Positions 56,260-64,000 of a stretch of DNA of 64,000 nucleotides are shown piece after piece. The position numbers were made by a program, and so were the translations under genes. Origin of the DNA: Paracoccaceae bacterium (GTDB lineage: Bacteria > Pseudomonadota > Alphaproteobacteria > Rhodobacterales > Rhodobacteraceae); assembly GCA_027489375.1 (NCBI GenBank), contig JAIXZW010000003.1, positions 186,001 through 250,000 of the forward strand. The letters run 5' to 3'. The first letter of the stretch is position 1; each line of letters starts with the position of its first letter. The notes under the pieces are model-generated. The model was given only the letters and a program-made list of their open reading frames with translations. It did no database searches and was not told where the DNA came from.

Positions 56260-58959
56260 CTAGCGGTCGAGAAGGTGGCGGGCGAGGAAGGGTTTCAACT
56301 CCTTGCGCTGGTGCAGCAGGTAGAGCAGCGGGTGTTCGTCGAAGCGCGGATCGCCTGCGAGGCGGGCTTGCGGGAAGAGCGCGGCAAGGTCCTGGGCGGC
56401 TTCGGCGTCACGATCCTTGCCGGCGGAATAGGCGATGGTCAGGTTCAACTCCGGCGAAGCGGCCAGGCGGGTGGCGCATCCGGCCAGAGCGGGGGCGAAA
56501 TGCGGGTGGCGTTTCGGCGTGTCGGCCCCCGAGACGAGGATGCGCCGCCAGCCGCTTTCGATGCCGACGATGACGGCGGGCAGCCCGCCCGCGCTGGTGC
56601 CGAGGCCGACGGTATCGGCGTAGGCGCGGGGGGATTTCCAGTCGGAAATCCAGCGGGCGACGCCGGAAAGGGTGCCGGAGATGCCGGGGACGCCGGAAAA
56701 ATAGTGCCTCCGGTCGGGATCGCGCAGGAGCAGCAGGTCATGGCGTGCCGGATCGAGCGCGCAGAGGATCTGGTAGGTCGGGGCGGTCAGGCGCATGGCG
56801 CGGCTGGTGAAGCCGACGATCAGGGTCTTTTCCGACGGCGAGATCGCGGGGTCGGTCAGAAGATCGGCATTTTCGCCCAGGGTGACGCGCTGCCATGCCA
56901 GCGGGCGGGATGCGCCGTCCATCGCGGAACGGATTTCGGCGCGCCATTCGTCGCGGCGCCGGTCGAGTTTCGACCGCCCGACGCCGAACAGGGCGCGCTT
57001 TGCCGCGCCCTCGCCAAGCAGGCGCAGGAGTTCGGCGGGGGGCGAGATGTTCTCGAGCGCGTGGCGCAGGGTTTCGAGTTCCACCATCGATTTGCAGGAC
57101 GCAAGGAGGCCGCCGTCGAAGCCGTCGCGCTTCGAGAGCACGAGTTGCACGGCATCGAGCTGGAGATCGCGTTCCTTGCGGTCGTCCTTGCTGCGGAAGG
57201 GCGGTTTTGTCGTGGCGCCGAGCGTGACGAGGAATGCGGCCATCTGGCGGATCGTGTCGATCTGCGCCACCGCATCGTCGGGGATGCGCAGGCCGGTCAG
57301 GCGTTCCACCGCGAGGACAAGGCGCAGGCTGGAGAGGGAATCCCCCCCCAATCCGGCGAAATCGTCGTCGAGGCCGGCGTGGGGGATGTCGAGTTCTTCG
57401 GCCCAGAGCGTTGCGATTGCCGCTTCGAGCGGGTTCGCGGGGTCGGGTGCGGGTTCGGCGCTGCGGGAGCGGTTGGTGAAGGCTTCGGTCAGGGCGGTGC
57501 GAAGGATCTTTCCGATGGGATTGCGGGGCATTTCCGCCACGAGCATCAGATGGCGCGGCACCTTGAACGGGGCGAGCGATGCCCCGATGTGGGCCTTGAG
57601 ATCGGGCAGCGTGACGGTCGCACCGTCGCGGGCGACGACGGCGATGGCGATGTCTTCGCCCAGCGAGGGGTGCGGCACCGGAAAGCAGGCGGCCTGTGCG
57701 ACGGCGGGATGGGAAAGGGCCACCTCGTCCACCTCTTGCGGGGCGATCTTTTCGCCGCCGCGGTTGATGATGTCTTTGGAGCGGCCGGTCAGGAACAGGT
57801 CGCCATCCGCATCGAGATAGCCGAGGTCGCCGGTATAGAACCAGCCGTTGCGGAAGGATTCGGCGTTGGCTTCGGGGTTGTTCTCGTATCCCGTGAACAC
57901 GTTGGGGCCGCGCACGGCAACCTCGCCGCGTGCGAGGGCGGGAAGCGGGGTGCCGCTGTCGTCCATGATCGCGATTTCGGTGCCGCAGGGGGTTCCGGCG
58001 GCGCCGGGTTTGCGGATCGCGGGCGGAAGGCGGGTCGAGGCGATGAGGGGCGATGCCTCGGTCATGCCGAAGGTGGTGATGACCGGAAGCCCGAAGAGCT
58101 GTTCGAGTTCGGCAAGTTGCGCGGGCGGCAGGGCGGCGGCGACGGAGCGCAGGAACCGCAGCGTGTTCGGCTTGAAGCTGCGGCCTTCGCGGCGGGCGAG
58201 GGTGGTGATGTCGCGCAGGGTGGTGGGGACGCCCTGGAACCATGTGGGGTTGGTCGAGGCGAGCAGGTCGAAGAAGCGGGCGGCATCGAAGCGGCCGGAG
58301 GCTATGACGCTGCCGCCTTGGGAGATGGGGGCGAGCAGCAGGTCCACGATACCGCCGACGTGGTGCAGTTCCCACATGCTGAGAACACGGTCCTGCGCGG
58401 TAAGCCCGAGGGATTTCGCCACTTCGGCCGTTCCGGCGACGAGGTTGGCATGGGTGAGCGGCACGAGTTTGCCGCGCCCCGTGGTGCCCGACGTCATCAG
58501 GACGATGGCAAGGTCTTCGGGAGCGGGGGCGGTCGGGTCGGAGGGCGTGGCCGTCGCGGCGATGGCGGCGAAGTCCAGCACCGGCAGTCCGAGGATATGC
58601 GCGGCTTCACCCGCGGCGGGAAGTGCTGCGGGGTCGGTCAGCACGGCGGCGACTCCGGCCATCGCGAAATAGGCGAGGAGTTCGGAGAGGGTGCTCGACG
58701 GGTTGAAGGGAACGGCCACGCCCGCGATCGTCGTCGCAAATAGCGCCTGACACATGCCGGCGCCTGCGGGCAGGACGATGGCGATGCGGCGGCGTCCGAA
58801 ACCGCGTTGCCGCAAGCCCGCCGCGATGTTCAGGACCGAGGATTCCAGCGTTGCGTAATCAAGCGTCGGTCCGTCGGGGATGATGAGTGCGGGCGCCGAA
58901 GGGGCGCGGCGCGCGGCGGTTTGCAAAAGGGTCAGAACCGTGGACGGGGCGCTGGACAA
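56260..58959 (-). CDS. Three-part fusion: AMP-forming acyl ligase, carrier protein, alpha/beta-hydrolase-like domain
   Basis: 899 residues. Part 1 (1-495) is an ANL acyl/aryl-activating enzyme: MTSGTTGRGK at 155-164, FGMTEASPL near 298, YTGDLGYLDADGD, GRSKDIINRGGEKI, and the catalytic Lys in NPIGK at 484. Part 2 (505-585) is an acyl-carrier domain with LGGDSLSSL; Ser541 is the phosphopantetheine site. Part 3 (600-899) is unfamiliar but shows GLGTSAGGLP (Ser789), Asp849 and His876, an order fitting a serine-hydrolase triad. The start is TTG after AGGAAG. It could load an acyl group onto its own carrier and pass it to a glycan or release it. A sulfotransferase lies upstream. Confidence 0.82.
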   Translation of the reverse strand: MSSAPSTVLTLLQTAARRAPSAPALIIPDGPTLDYATLESSVLNIAAGLRQRGFGRRRIAIVLPAGAGMCQALFATTIAGVAVPFNPSSTLSELLAYFAMAGVAAVLTDPAALPAAGEAAHILGLPVLDFAAIAATATPSDPTAPAPEDLAIVLMTSGTTGRGKLVPLTHANLVAGTAEVAKSLGLTAQDRVLSMWELHHVGGIVDLLLAPISQGGSVIASGRFDAARFFDLLASTNPTWFQGVPTTLRDITTLARREGRSFKPNTLRFLRSVAAALPPAQLAELEQLFGLPVITTFGMTEASPLIASTRLPPAIRKPGAAGTPCGTEIAIMDDSGTPLPALARGEVAVRGPNVFTGYENNPEANAESFRNGWFYTGDLGYLDADGDLFLTGRSKDIINRGGEKIAPQEVDEVALSHPAVAQAACFPVPHPSLGEDIAIAVVARDGATVTLPDLKAHIGASLAPFKVPRHLMLVAEMPRNPIGKILRTALTEAFTNRSRSAEPAPDPANPLEAAIATLWAEELDIPHAGLDDDFAGLGGDSLSSLRLVLAVERLTGLRIPDDAVAQIDTIRQMAAFLVTLGATTKPPFRSKDDRKERDLQLDAVQLVLSKRDGFDGGLLASCKSMVELETLRHALENISPPAELLRLLGEGAAKRALFGVGRSKLDRRRDEWRAEIRSAMDGASRPLAWQRVTLGENADLLTDPAISPSEKTLIVGFTSRAMRLTAPTYQILCALDPARHDLLLLRDPDRRHYFSGVPGISGTLSGVARWISDWKSPRAYADTVGLGTSAGGLPAVIVGIESGWRRILVSGADTPKRHPHFAPALAGCATRLAASPELNLTIAYSAGKDRDAEAAQDLAALFPQARLAGDPRFDEHPLLYLLHQRKELKPFLARHLLDR

Positions 58960-58983
58960 GGGGGACTTCCTGTTGCTGCTGGA

Positions 58984-59730
58984 TCAGCCGCGCTCGGCGG
59001 CGAGGGTGGCGGCGAGTCTGGCTTCGAGTGCGGTCACGTCGAGGCCATAGGCCAGTTTCAGCACCGCGCGTTCCAGCTTTTCGCGCCCGCCGATGATGCT
59101 GGCGCGGCGGTTCAGGGCGGGGCGGCGGGAATCGGTGACGGGGCGGCCCACGAAAGCTTCGAGCCGTCGCAATTCGGCGTCGTCGCGCATGAGGGTTTCG
59201 TATTCGAGCATCATGCGGCGCGGCGCGGGTGTGGCCTCGTAGGCGTCGAGCATGGCGGCATTGTAGACGTGCCACGCCCGCAAGGCCCGCAGGCCGCGGT
59301 CGAGCGCCAGCGGTTTTCCGACGGTGTAATGGCGGCGCACGCTGGAGGCGGGGCGGTAGACGCAGATCACCTTGAGGTCGGGCAGCGCCTCGGCCCAGAA
59401 ACGGTGGGTGAGGCAGGAGCGGGGATCCTTGAACCCCCAGTCGTCGCCTTGGGCCGCGATGGTGCTTGCGATGCCGCGGGCGGTCAGGAGGCGGGAGGTG
59501 TGGTCCTTGCCCGCGACATAGGGCGCGATCACGCGCAGGCTGTTGGCGCGGCCGCAGTCCAGCAACTCCTTGTTCAGATCGTTCGTCGCCTGCCGTTCGA
59601 AATGGTTGCCTTCGTCGTAGCTGCGGTTGTCCGCCGCTTCGATCATGCCGATGCCGGAGGCGTGGAGCATCTGGCTGAGAAGCGTCGTGCCAGACTTGTG
59701 CATGCCAAGGACGGTGAAGGCTGTTGTCAT
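58984..59730 (-). CDS. Sulfotransferase-family protein
   Basis: 248 residues. The 5'-phosphosulfate-binding loop TVLGMHKSGTTLLSQML is at residues 6-22. The second PAPS region is DLKVICVYRPASSVRRHY near 120-135, where Arg and the following Ser match the 3'-phosphate motif. Such enzymes transfer sulfate from PAPS to sugars or other acceptors. It lies 24 bases before the ligase fusion in the same direction, and divergent from a second sulfotransferase, pointing to a sulfated surface product. Confidence 0.85.
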   Translation of the reverse strand: MTTAFTVLGMHKSGTTLLSQMLHASGIGMIEAADNRSYDEGNHFERQATNDLNKELLDCGRANSLRVIAPYVAGKDHTSRLLTARGIASTIAAQGDDWGFKDPRSCLTHRFWAEALPDLKVICVYRPASSVRRHYTVGKPLALDRGLRALRAWHVYNAAMLDAYEATPAPRRMMLEYETLMRDDAELRRLEAFVGRPVTDSRRPALNRRASIIGGREKLERAVLKLAYGLDVTALEARLAATLAAERG

Positions 59731-59838
59731 GGGACGAAATTCCTTTAGGGAGTGCGGTCAACCGTTAATCTTGATTACCGATTGCCGCTAGGGCTGTTTT
59801 GCCGAGCGGTTCCAACCGTCGAGCGGAGGCGCGAGAGA

Positions 59839-60465
59839 GTGGCTGTCTTTTCATGTCGGGGCCGGTCCATCCTGTTCGTCCATGTGCCGAAATGCGCGGG
59901 GACGAGCGTGACGGCCATGCTGGGCGCGCTGGGCGAGAAGCGGTTCGATGCGCGGATGCGGATCGGGCGGCACTGGGTGCGCCCCCGCCACATGGCGCGG
60001 GATGCGCTGGAGCAGGTCTTCTTTCCCGAGATGTTCGATTATGCCTTCATGTTCGTGCGCAATCCGGTGCACCGCGTGTTGAGCGAATACCGCTACCAGA
60101 GCCGGAAATCCTTTCCGCGCTGGCAGGCGATCATGGGGTTCGACCGCTGGCTGGCCCATTCGCTGCGACAGGCGGCGAAGGACCCCTGCTATCGGGAAAG
60201 CCATTTCCGTCCGCAGTCGGACTTTCGCGTCTTTGACTGCGAGGTGTTCCGTATCGAAGAGGGTCTGGACCCGCTGGTGGCGCGGCTGTCCGAAGTGACG
60301 GGTGCCGCGATCCCCGCCGACGCGCGGCACCTGAACCGGACCGAAGCGCAGCGGATCACCATGTCGCGTGACAGCCTTGGCGCGATCCTGCGGACCTATG
60401 CCGAGGATTTCCGCGCCTTTGGCTATCCGGCAGGGGAAAGCGACTACCAAGACCTTATCGGGTGA
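59839..60465 (+). CDS. Sulfotransferase family 2 protein
   Basis: 208 residues. SILFVHVPKCAGTSVTAML is the 5'-PSB motif in the form typical of carbohydrate sulfotransferases (family 2), and YAFMFVRNPVHRVLSEYRYQSR is the 3'-PB region with its Arg and Ser. Acceptor unknown, probably a glycan. The GTG at 59839, after GGAGG, is taken as start because the preceding 29 codons look unrelated to the family. Ends one base before the convergent glycosyltransferase. Confidence 0.85.
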   Translation: MAVFSCRGRSILFVHVPKCAGTSVTAMLGALGEKRFDARMRIGRHWVRPRHMARDALEQVFFPEMFDYAFMFVRNPVHRVLSEYRYQSRKSFPRWQAIMGFDRWLAHSLRQAAKDPCYRESHFRPQSDFRVFDCEVFRIEEGLDPLVARLSEVTGAAIPADARHLNRTEAQRITMSRDSLGAILRTYAEDFRAFGYPAGESDYQDLIG

Positions 60466-61254
60466 TCAGAGCCGCCAGTGTTCGGCCACGAAGGGTGCCC
60501 GCTTCAGGTGGCCGTGGTGGCTGTGGGCCACGTCCTTCGGCTTGGTGAAGCCCGAGAAGGAGACGATCGCCTCGCCCTTGCCGGGAAGGCGCGCCTTGCC
60601 GAAGAAGGCGGTCGTCAGGCCGAGTTGACCGGCACGGCGGCCGAGGAAGCGGGTCAGAGAGCGGGCCGAGCAATCCACGCGGAAGATGAGGATCTTGTTG
60701 TCGGGGAAGTGGTCCATCTCGCGGTTCTTGAAATGGTGTTCGAGCCAGCGCTGTTCGCTGAAGGGGTTGTCGTTCTTGCCGGGAAGTCTGGCGGACCAGC
60801 CCTGCGCGTCGGCGATGAACTCCTCCCAGATATGCGACAGAGCGCCGACGCGCAGGCGGTAGACGGCACCGTGCCCGCGCGAACGGGTGCGGCTGGCGCG
60901 GTGGCGGGCGATGATGAAATCGAGTTCGGGGCGGTCGGCGAGGAAGTCGAGACTGCCGACGATCACGATGTCGATGTCGAGGCTGACCACGTAGTCGTCG
61001 GGGCCGAGGCCGAGGAAACCCTTGGAGAAGGTGTAGATCTTCGGCCCGTTGCCGATGCGGCCCTGGTCCGGCATCGGGGCGACCTCGATCCCCGGCGCAA
61101 GGCCGGTCGGGTCGTCGGTGATGCAGAAGAAGCGGTGCGGAATCGACAGGTTCCGGCGCACGCTGGCGGCGAGGATGTTCACCTCGTCGGCGGTGTAGCG
61201 GTCCCCCCATTTGTAACAGATGATGTTGAGATGCTTGATCGGTGGGTGGGACAT
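60466..61254 (-). CDS. Glycosyltransferase-like protein (paralogue of 61521-62294)
   Basis: 262 residues. LNIICYKWGDRYTADEVNILAASVRRNLSIPHRFFCITDDPTGLAPGIEV, then DDYVVSLDIDIVIVGSLDFL (D-x-D in LDIDIV), and a C-terminal SFSGFTKPKDVAHSHHG. The layout (Y/MKWG near the start, CF/CITDD-TGL, FDIDVVI/LDIDIVI) is shared with the divergent protein downstream, so the two are paralogues with a GT-A-like core. Start at 61254 after GGAAAAG. A retaining glycosyltransferase is likely; no sugar can be named. Confidence 0.75.
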   Translation of the reverse strand: MSHPPIKHLNIICYKWGDRYTADEVNILAASVRRNLSIPHRFFCITDDPTGLAPGIEVAPMPDQGRIGNGPKIYTFSKGFLGLGPDDYVVSLDIDIVIVGSLDFLADRPELDFIIARHRASRTRSRGHGAVYRLRVGALSHIWEEFIADAQGWSARLPGKNDNPFSEQRWLEHHFKNREMDHFPDNKILIFRVDCSARSLTRFLGRRAGQLGLTTAFFGKARLPGKGEAIVSFSGFTKPKDVAHSHHGHLKRAPFVAEHWRL

Positions 61255-61387
61255 CTTTTCCAGAATTTTCCTTGTTTCATCCCTTGCCGCTCCGGTCGGG
61301 CCGGTCGGCTGGCACTTGGTCGAGGGGGATGCGCGGCTGCTTCGCCGCCTGAATGACGTGGTTCGGCTGTGATCCGGTGGACTTCGG

Positions 61388-61416
61388 TTGACCGATACGT
61401 TAACCATTACTAACGA
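61388..61416 (+). promoter_or_regulatory. Predicted promoter with CtrA-like half-site
   Basis: TTGACC (61388) and TAACGA (61411) are 17 bases apart. The spacer contains TTAACCAT (61400-61407), which matches the half-site reported for the alphaproteobacterial cell-cycle regulator CtrA. It would drive the plus-strand glycosyltransferase gene. Confidence 0.45.
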
Positions 61417-61520
61417 AATGTTCAAACGGACACTGGCGGTTTTGCAGGGTTGGGGCGGGTCGCCTGTTGTGTGTTGGATGGTGCGTCGGGTGTTCGTGAG
61501 GCGGAAGAAAGCGCGCTCAC

Positions 61521-62294
61521 TTGGCTGGAAAACCCTTGATCAACGTGGCTTGCATGAAGTGGGGGCAGAAATACCCCGCAAGCTATGTCAACAACCTCTA
61601 TCGCGGCGTGACGCGGTGGATGGACCGCGACTTCCGCTTCCTGTGCTTCACGGATGACACGACGGGGCTGGATGCGGGGATCGAAACCCGTCCGATGCCC
61701 GTGGAACCCTTTGCGGACGCGTTCGAATACGGGCGCACGCGCAAGGGGCGCAAGGGTGCGTGGCGCAAGATCTCGCTGCTGAAGCCGGGTCTGGCAGGGA
61801 TGACGGGGCAGCTTGTCATCTTTGACATCGACGTGGTGATCACGGGGCCGCTTGGCCCGATCGTGGACCATGCGCCCGACAAGGTGGCCTTCCGGCGCGA
61901 GTGGCGTTACGCGCGGCTCGGGCTTCAGGGGGGGCACGGGTCGGTCTATACCTTCAAGCCCGAGCTTCACCCCTATCTCTACGACGAATTCGCCGCCGAT
62001 CCCGTCGGGTCGATCGACCGGCACAAGGGCAGCGAGCAATATTACACCTCTATGACCGCGCTGCGGCACGGGTCGCTGAGCTATCTGCCCGACGAGCTTG
62101 TGTGCAGCTACAAGCGCGACCTGCTTCCCGCCTTTCCGCTGAACCTGATCCGGCAGCCGGAGCTGACCAAGGCATGCAGCGTGCTGTGCTTCCACGGACA
62201 GCCGGGCATCGACGAGGCGATCAACGGCGTCTCGCATCCGCTGCGCTACCGCGCCAAGCCCTGCGACTGGCTGCGGGATTATTGGGCGGCCTGA
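61521..62294 (+). CDS. Glycosyltransferase-like protein (paralogue of 60466-61254)
   Basis: 257 residues. INVACMKWGQKYPASYVNNLYRGVTRWMDRDFRFLCFTDDTTGLDAGIE, GQLVIFDIDVVITGPL (D-x-D in FDIDVV), YTFKPELHPYLYDEF, and C-terminal VLCFHGQPGIDEAI with a conserved HG. Divergent from its paralogue across 266 bases. The start is uncertain: TTG at 61521 or 61536, GTG at 61545, or ATG at 61554. The next gene follows after 52 bases. Confidence 0.75.
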   Translation: MAGKPLINVACMKWGQKYPASYVNNLYRGVTRWMDRDFRFLCFTDDTTGLDAGIETRPMPVEPFADAFEYGRTRKGRKGAWRKISLLKPGLAGMTGQLVIFDIDVVITGPLGPIVDHAPDKVAFRREWRYARLGLQGGHGSVYTFKPELHPYLYDEFAADPVGSIDRHKGSEQYYTSMTALRHGSLSYLPDELVCSYKRDLLPAFPLNLIRQPELTKACSVLCFHGQPGIDEAINGVSHPLRYRAKPCDWLRDYWAA

Positions 62295-62346
62295 GCGGGC
62301 GAACCCCTGTCCCCTGTAACGACGAACAAGAAGAACGGAACGTCAA

Positions 62347-63495
62347 GTGTCTGAATTTACTGTCAAGGTTCCCGCCACGCGGTCCCCGTATTACCATGAG
62401 CTTGCCGCCGCGATCGAAGGAAGGGGCGGGCATTTCAACGCGCATCTGCATCTGGATCGTGCGGGCACCTATCACGAGACGTTGCGGCTTTTGACCGGAA
62501 GCACGGTGCAGGATGCGACGACGCTTACGCTGGCCGGAAAGCACGCGCTGATCCCGCTGATCCACAAGAGCGACCAGTATGACCCGCCCAACCTGCGGGA
62601 TCGGGTGGCGTTCTACCTTGACGAAATGGTCAAGGCGGGGACGCGGCGGGCGGACAGCGTGGTCGATACCACGACGGACAGGGTGGGGCTTAGCGCGCTG
62701 CAGGTCTTTGCCGGGTTGCAGGACGAGTATCGGGGGCGGCTTGACCTGCGGTTCGGCGCCTATTCGCCGCTTGGTTTCCGCGACGACGAGCCGGACCGCT
62801 GGGCGCTGCTCGAGGAAGGGGCGCGTTTTGCCGATTTCCTTGGCTTGTTGCCGGAACGGGACGACAGGGAGATGTATCCCGACCATATCGGCTTTCGGGA
62901 AAGCTGCCTGCGGGCGATTTCGCTGTCGCGGTCGCTAGGCAAGGATATCCACATCCATGTGGATCAGGCCAACCACGATGTCGAGGATGGAACCGAGACC
63001 CTGCTCGACGTGCTGGACGAGATCGGCGGGCCGGTGCCGGTCGAGCCGGACATCTGGCTTATCCATGTCATTTCGCCTTCGACCTATGACGAGGGGCGCT
63101 TCAACGAGATGCGGGCGCGGATGGCTGCGCGGAACGTGGGTGTGATCACCTGCCCCTCGGCAGCGATCAGCATGCGGCAGTATCGGGGACTGGCCTCGCC
63201 CACCTACAATTCCATTGCGCGGGTGCTGGAGTTTCTGGAAGCGGGCGTGCAGGTGCGGATGGGGTCGGACAACGTGTGCGACGTGACCTCGCCACTGGGA
63301 ACGCCGGACATGATGGACGAGGTTTTCGTTCTGGCCAATGCGCTGCGCTTTTACGACACCGCGATTCTGGCGACAGTCGCGGCGGGCGGGCGGCTGGATG
63401 ATGCGGAGCGTGCACGGGTGGCGGCGCATCTCGAGAATGACCGCGAGATCGCGGCGCGGATCGAAAGCGGCGTTCGGGCGAAGCGGGCGCGCTAA
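62347..63495 (+). CDS. Amidohydrolase-superfamily protein (cytosine-deaminase-like)
   Basis: 382 residues. Metal-ligand motifs of the superfamily occur in order: NAHLHLDRAGT (H-x-H, near 31-33), DIHIHVDQANHD (His near 200), LIHVIS (His near 240), and MGSDNVCDV (Asp near 318). It is close in plan to cytosine/creatinine deaminase types, which hydrolyse C-N bonds in rings or amides. Starts with GTG. In a glycan cluster it may deaminate or deacylate a sugar or base intermediate, but the substrate is open. Convergent with the sulfatase-like gene, 9 bases apart. Confidence 0.82.
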   Translation: MSEFTVKVPATRSPYYHELAAAIEGRGGHFNAHLHLDRAGTYHETLRLLTGSTVQDATTLTLAGKHALIPLIHKSDQYDPPNLRDRVAFYLDEMVKAGTRRADSVVDTTTDRVGLSALQVFAGLQDEYRGRLDLRFGAYSPLGFRDDEPDRWALLEEGARFADFLGLLPERDDREMYPDHIGFRESCLRAISLSRSLGKDIHIHVDQANHDVEDGTETLLDVLDEIGGPVPVEPDIWLIHVISPSTYDEGRFNEMRARMAARNVGVITCPSAAISMRQYRGLASPTYNSIARVLEFLEAGVQVRMGSDNVCDVTSPLGTPDMMDEVFVLANALRFYDTAILATVAAGGRLDDAERARVAAHLENDREIAARIESGVRAKRAR

Positions 63496-63504
63496 CGGGC
63501 GCGG

Positions 63505-64000
63505 TCACTCATAGGCGAAGGGACGCGGGTCGAGCCTGCCTTGCGGCAGGGCGATGCCCCCGGCGGCAGGCAGCGCCGCGCCGCCGCTCAGGCAGCCGAG
63601 GATGCGGGCAAGGATTTCGGGGGTCGTCACCGGATCGCCCGCATCCGTGAGGGCCTGCAATGCGGGGCAGGCGTCGGGATAGCGCAGGCCGGCAAGGACG
63701 CCGAAGGAGTCGACGACCGCAAAGGACGGGGCCGGTGCTTCGGTCGGTGCTTCGGACGGCGGGTCGGACGGCGGGTCGGACAGGCCGAGGCCCATGTCGC
63801 CGAAGACGAAGATCACCGCATCGGGGTCGCGTGCGCGGACGGTGGCAAGCAGGCGGTCCATCAGCCGCGCGGCAACGGCGGTCGAGGCGGCGTAGCGTTC
63901 GGCGAAAGAGGCGGTTGCGGTCAGGTCGGGCGCGGCCAGCTTCGTGCCGCGGTAGTGGTAGGGCGGGCGGAAATGGCCCAGGACGACCGTCGGCGTCGGG
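63505..64000 (-). CDS. Sulfatase-like / alkaline-phosphatase-superfamily protein, C-terminal part
   Basis: Partial: the frame is open to the right edge, giving the last 164 residues. VVLGHFRPPYHYRG, then FAERYAASTAVAARLMDRLLATVRARDPDAVIFVFGDMGLGLSD follows the pattern of the second half of sulfatases and phosphoglycerol/phosphoethanolamine transferases, where GDHG is usual. Here GDMG replaces it, so a metal-binding His appears lost. A Pro/Ser/Glu-rich stretch (PPSDPPSEAPTEAPAP) follows. It may modify sulfated or phosphorylated glycans of this locus. Confidence 0.6.
   Translation of the reverse strand, partial: PTPTVVLGHFRPPYHYRGTKLAAPDLTATASFAERYAASTAVAARLMDRLLATVRARDPDAVIFVFGDMGLGLSDPPSDPPSEAPTEAPAPSFAVVDSFGVLAGLRYPDACPALQALTDAGDPVTTPEILARILGCLSGGAALPAAGGIALPQGRLDPRPFAYE

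Noticed and set aside
56275-58743. Long plus-strand open frame opposite the ligase fusion
   Set aside because: Gly/Glu/Val-rich antisense composition and no recognisable motif; the minus-strand protein has complete ligase motifs.

Overview
The window is high-GC alphaproteobacterial chromosome, most probably from a member of the Rhodobacteraceae (Rhodobacter/Gemmobacter/Tabrizicola-like). The grounds are the order crotonase-rpsT-dnaA-dnaN-recF-gyrB, a CcrM-type GANTC methyltransferase, a DUF4170 gene beside lpxK/waaA, a DUF3576-leuS-lptE-holA operon, a Rhodobacter-type porin, and many intergenic elements carrying a GAGGATATTTG core. No integrase, transposase, phage gene or CRISPR array is visible.

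Layout. 0-9.4 kb: replication-initiation block (enoyl-CoA hydratase, rpsT, dnaA, dnaN, recF, two inserted small genes, gyrB). 9.4-19.1 kb: a segment bounded by tRNA-Arg(CCT) and tRNA-Lys(TTT), holding a small membrane protein, a GntR-like LacI-family repressor with two operator-like sites, and a probable surface-glycan locus (nuclease/phosphatase-fold protein, STT3-like GT-C membrane protein, ABC exporter, two GT2 glycosyltransferases, O-acyltransferase). 19.2-27.8 kb: dapF-mtaB, the two-gene carboxyspermidine pathway, a membrane-anchored winged-helix protein with a small secreted partner, rnhB and ccrM. 28-49.7 kb: housekeeping and accessory metabolism (alkB, mutY, dciA-like DUF721, dsbA-like, a CoA transferase, lpxK-waaA-DUF4170, DEAD-box helicase, cysQ-like, pmbA, DUF2125, SDR plus crotonase, HNH, flavoprotein, GAF, HPP-CBS, holA, lptE), separated by unusually many hairpin repeats. 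49.7-53 kb: leuS and a DUF3576 lipoprotein. 53.4-64 kb: a major porin followed by a second surface-glycan cluster (four glycosyltransferases, two sulfotransferases, an acyl-activating enzyme-ACP-hydrolase fusion, an amidohydrolase and the 3' part of a sulfatase-like gene that runs off the window).

How the parts fit. The first block sets replication. ccrM, with three GANTC sites packed into its own promoter region, supplies the cell-cycle methylation layer. Envelope functions dominate the rest: lipid A/Kdo (lpxK, waaA), LPS export (lptE), the porin, and two glycan loci. The most novel material is (i) the three-part ligase-ACP-hydrolase protein with its sulfotransferase partner, (ii) the winged-helix regulator with two N-terminal membrane helices, (iii) the STT3-like locus between two tRNAs, and (iv) three classes of intergenic palindromic element, including a 100-bp tandem array and two composite elements with identical arms. 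All functions are read from sequence motifs and context; no database search was run.
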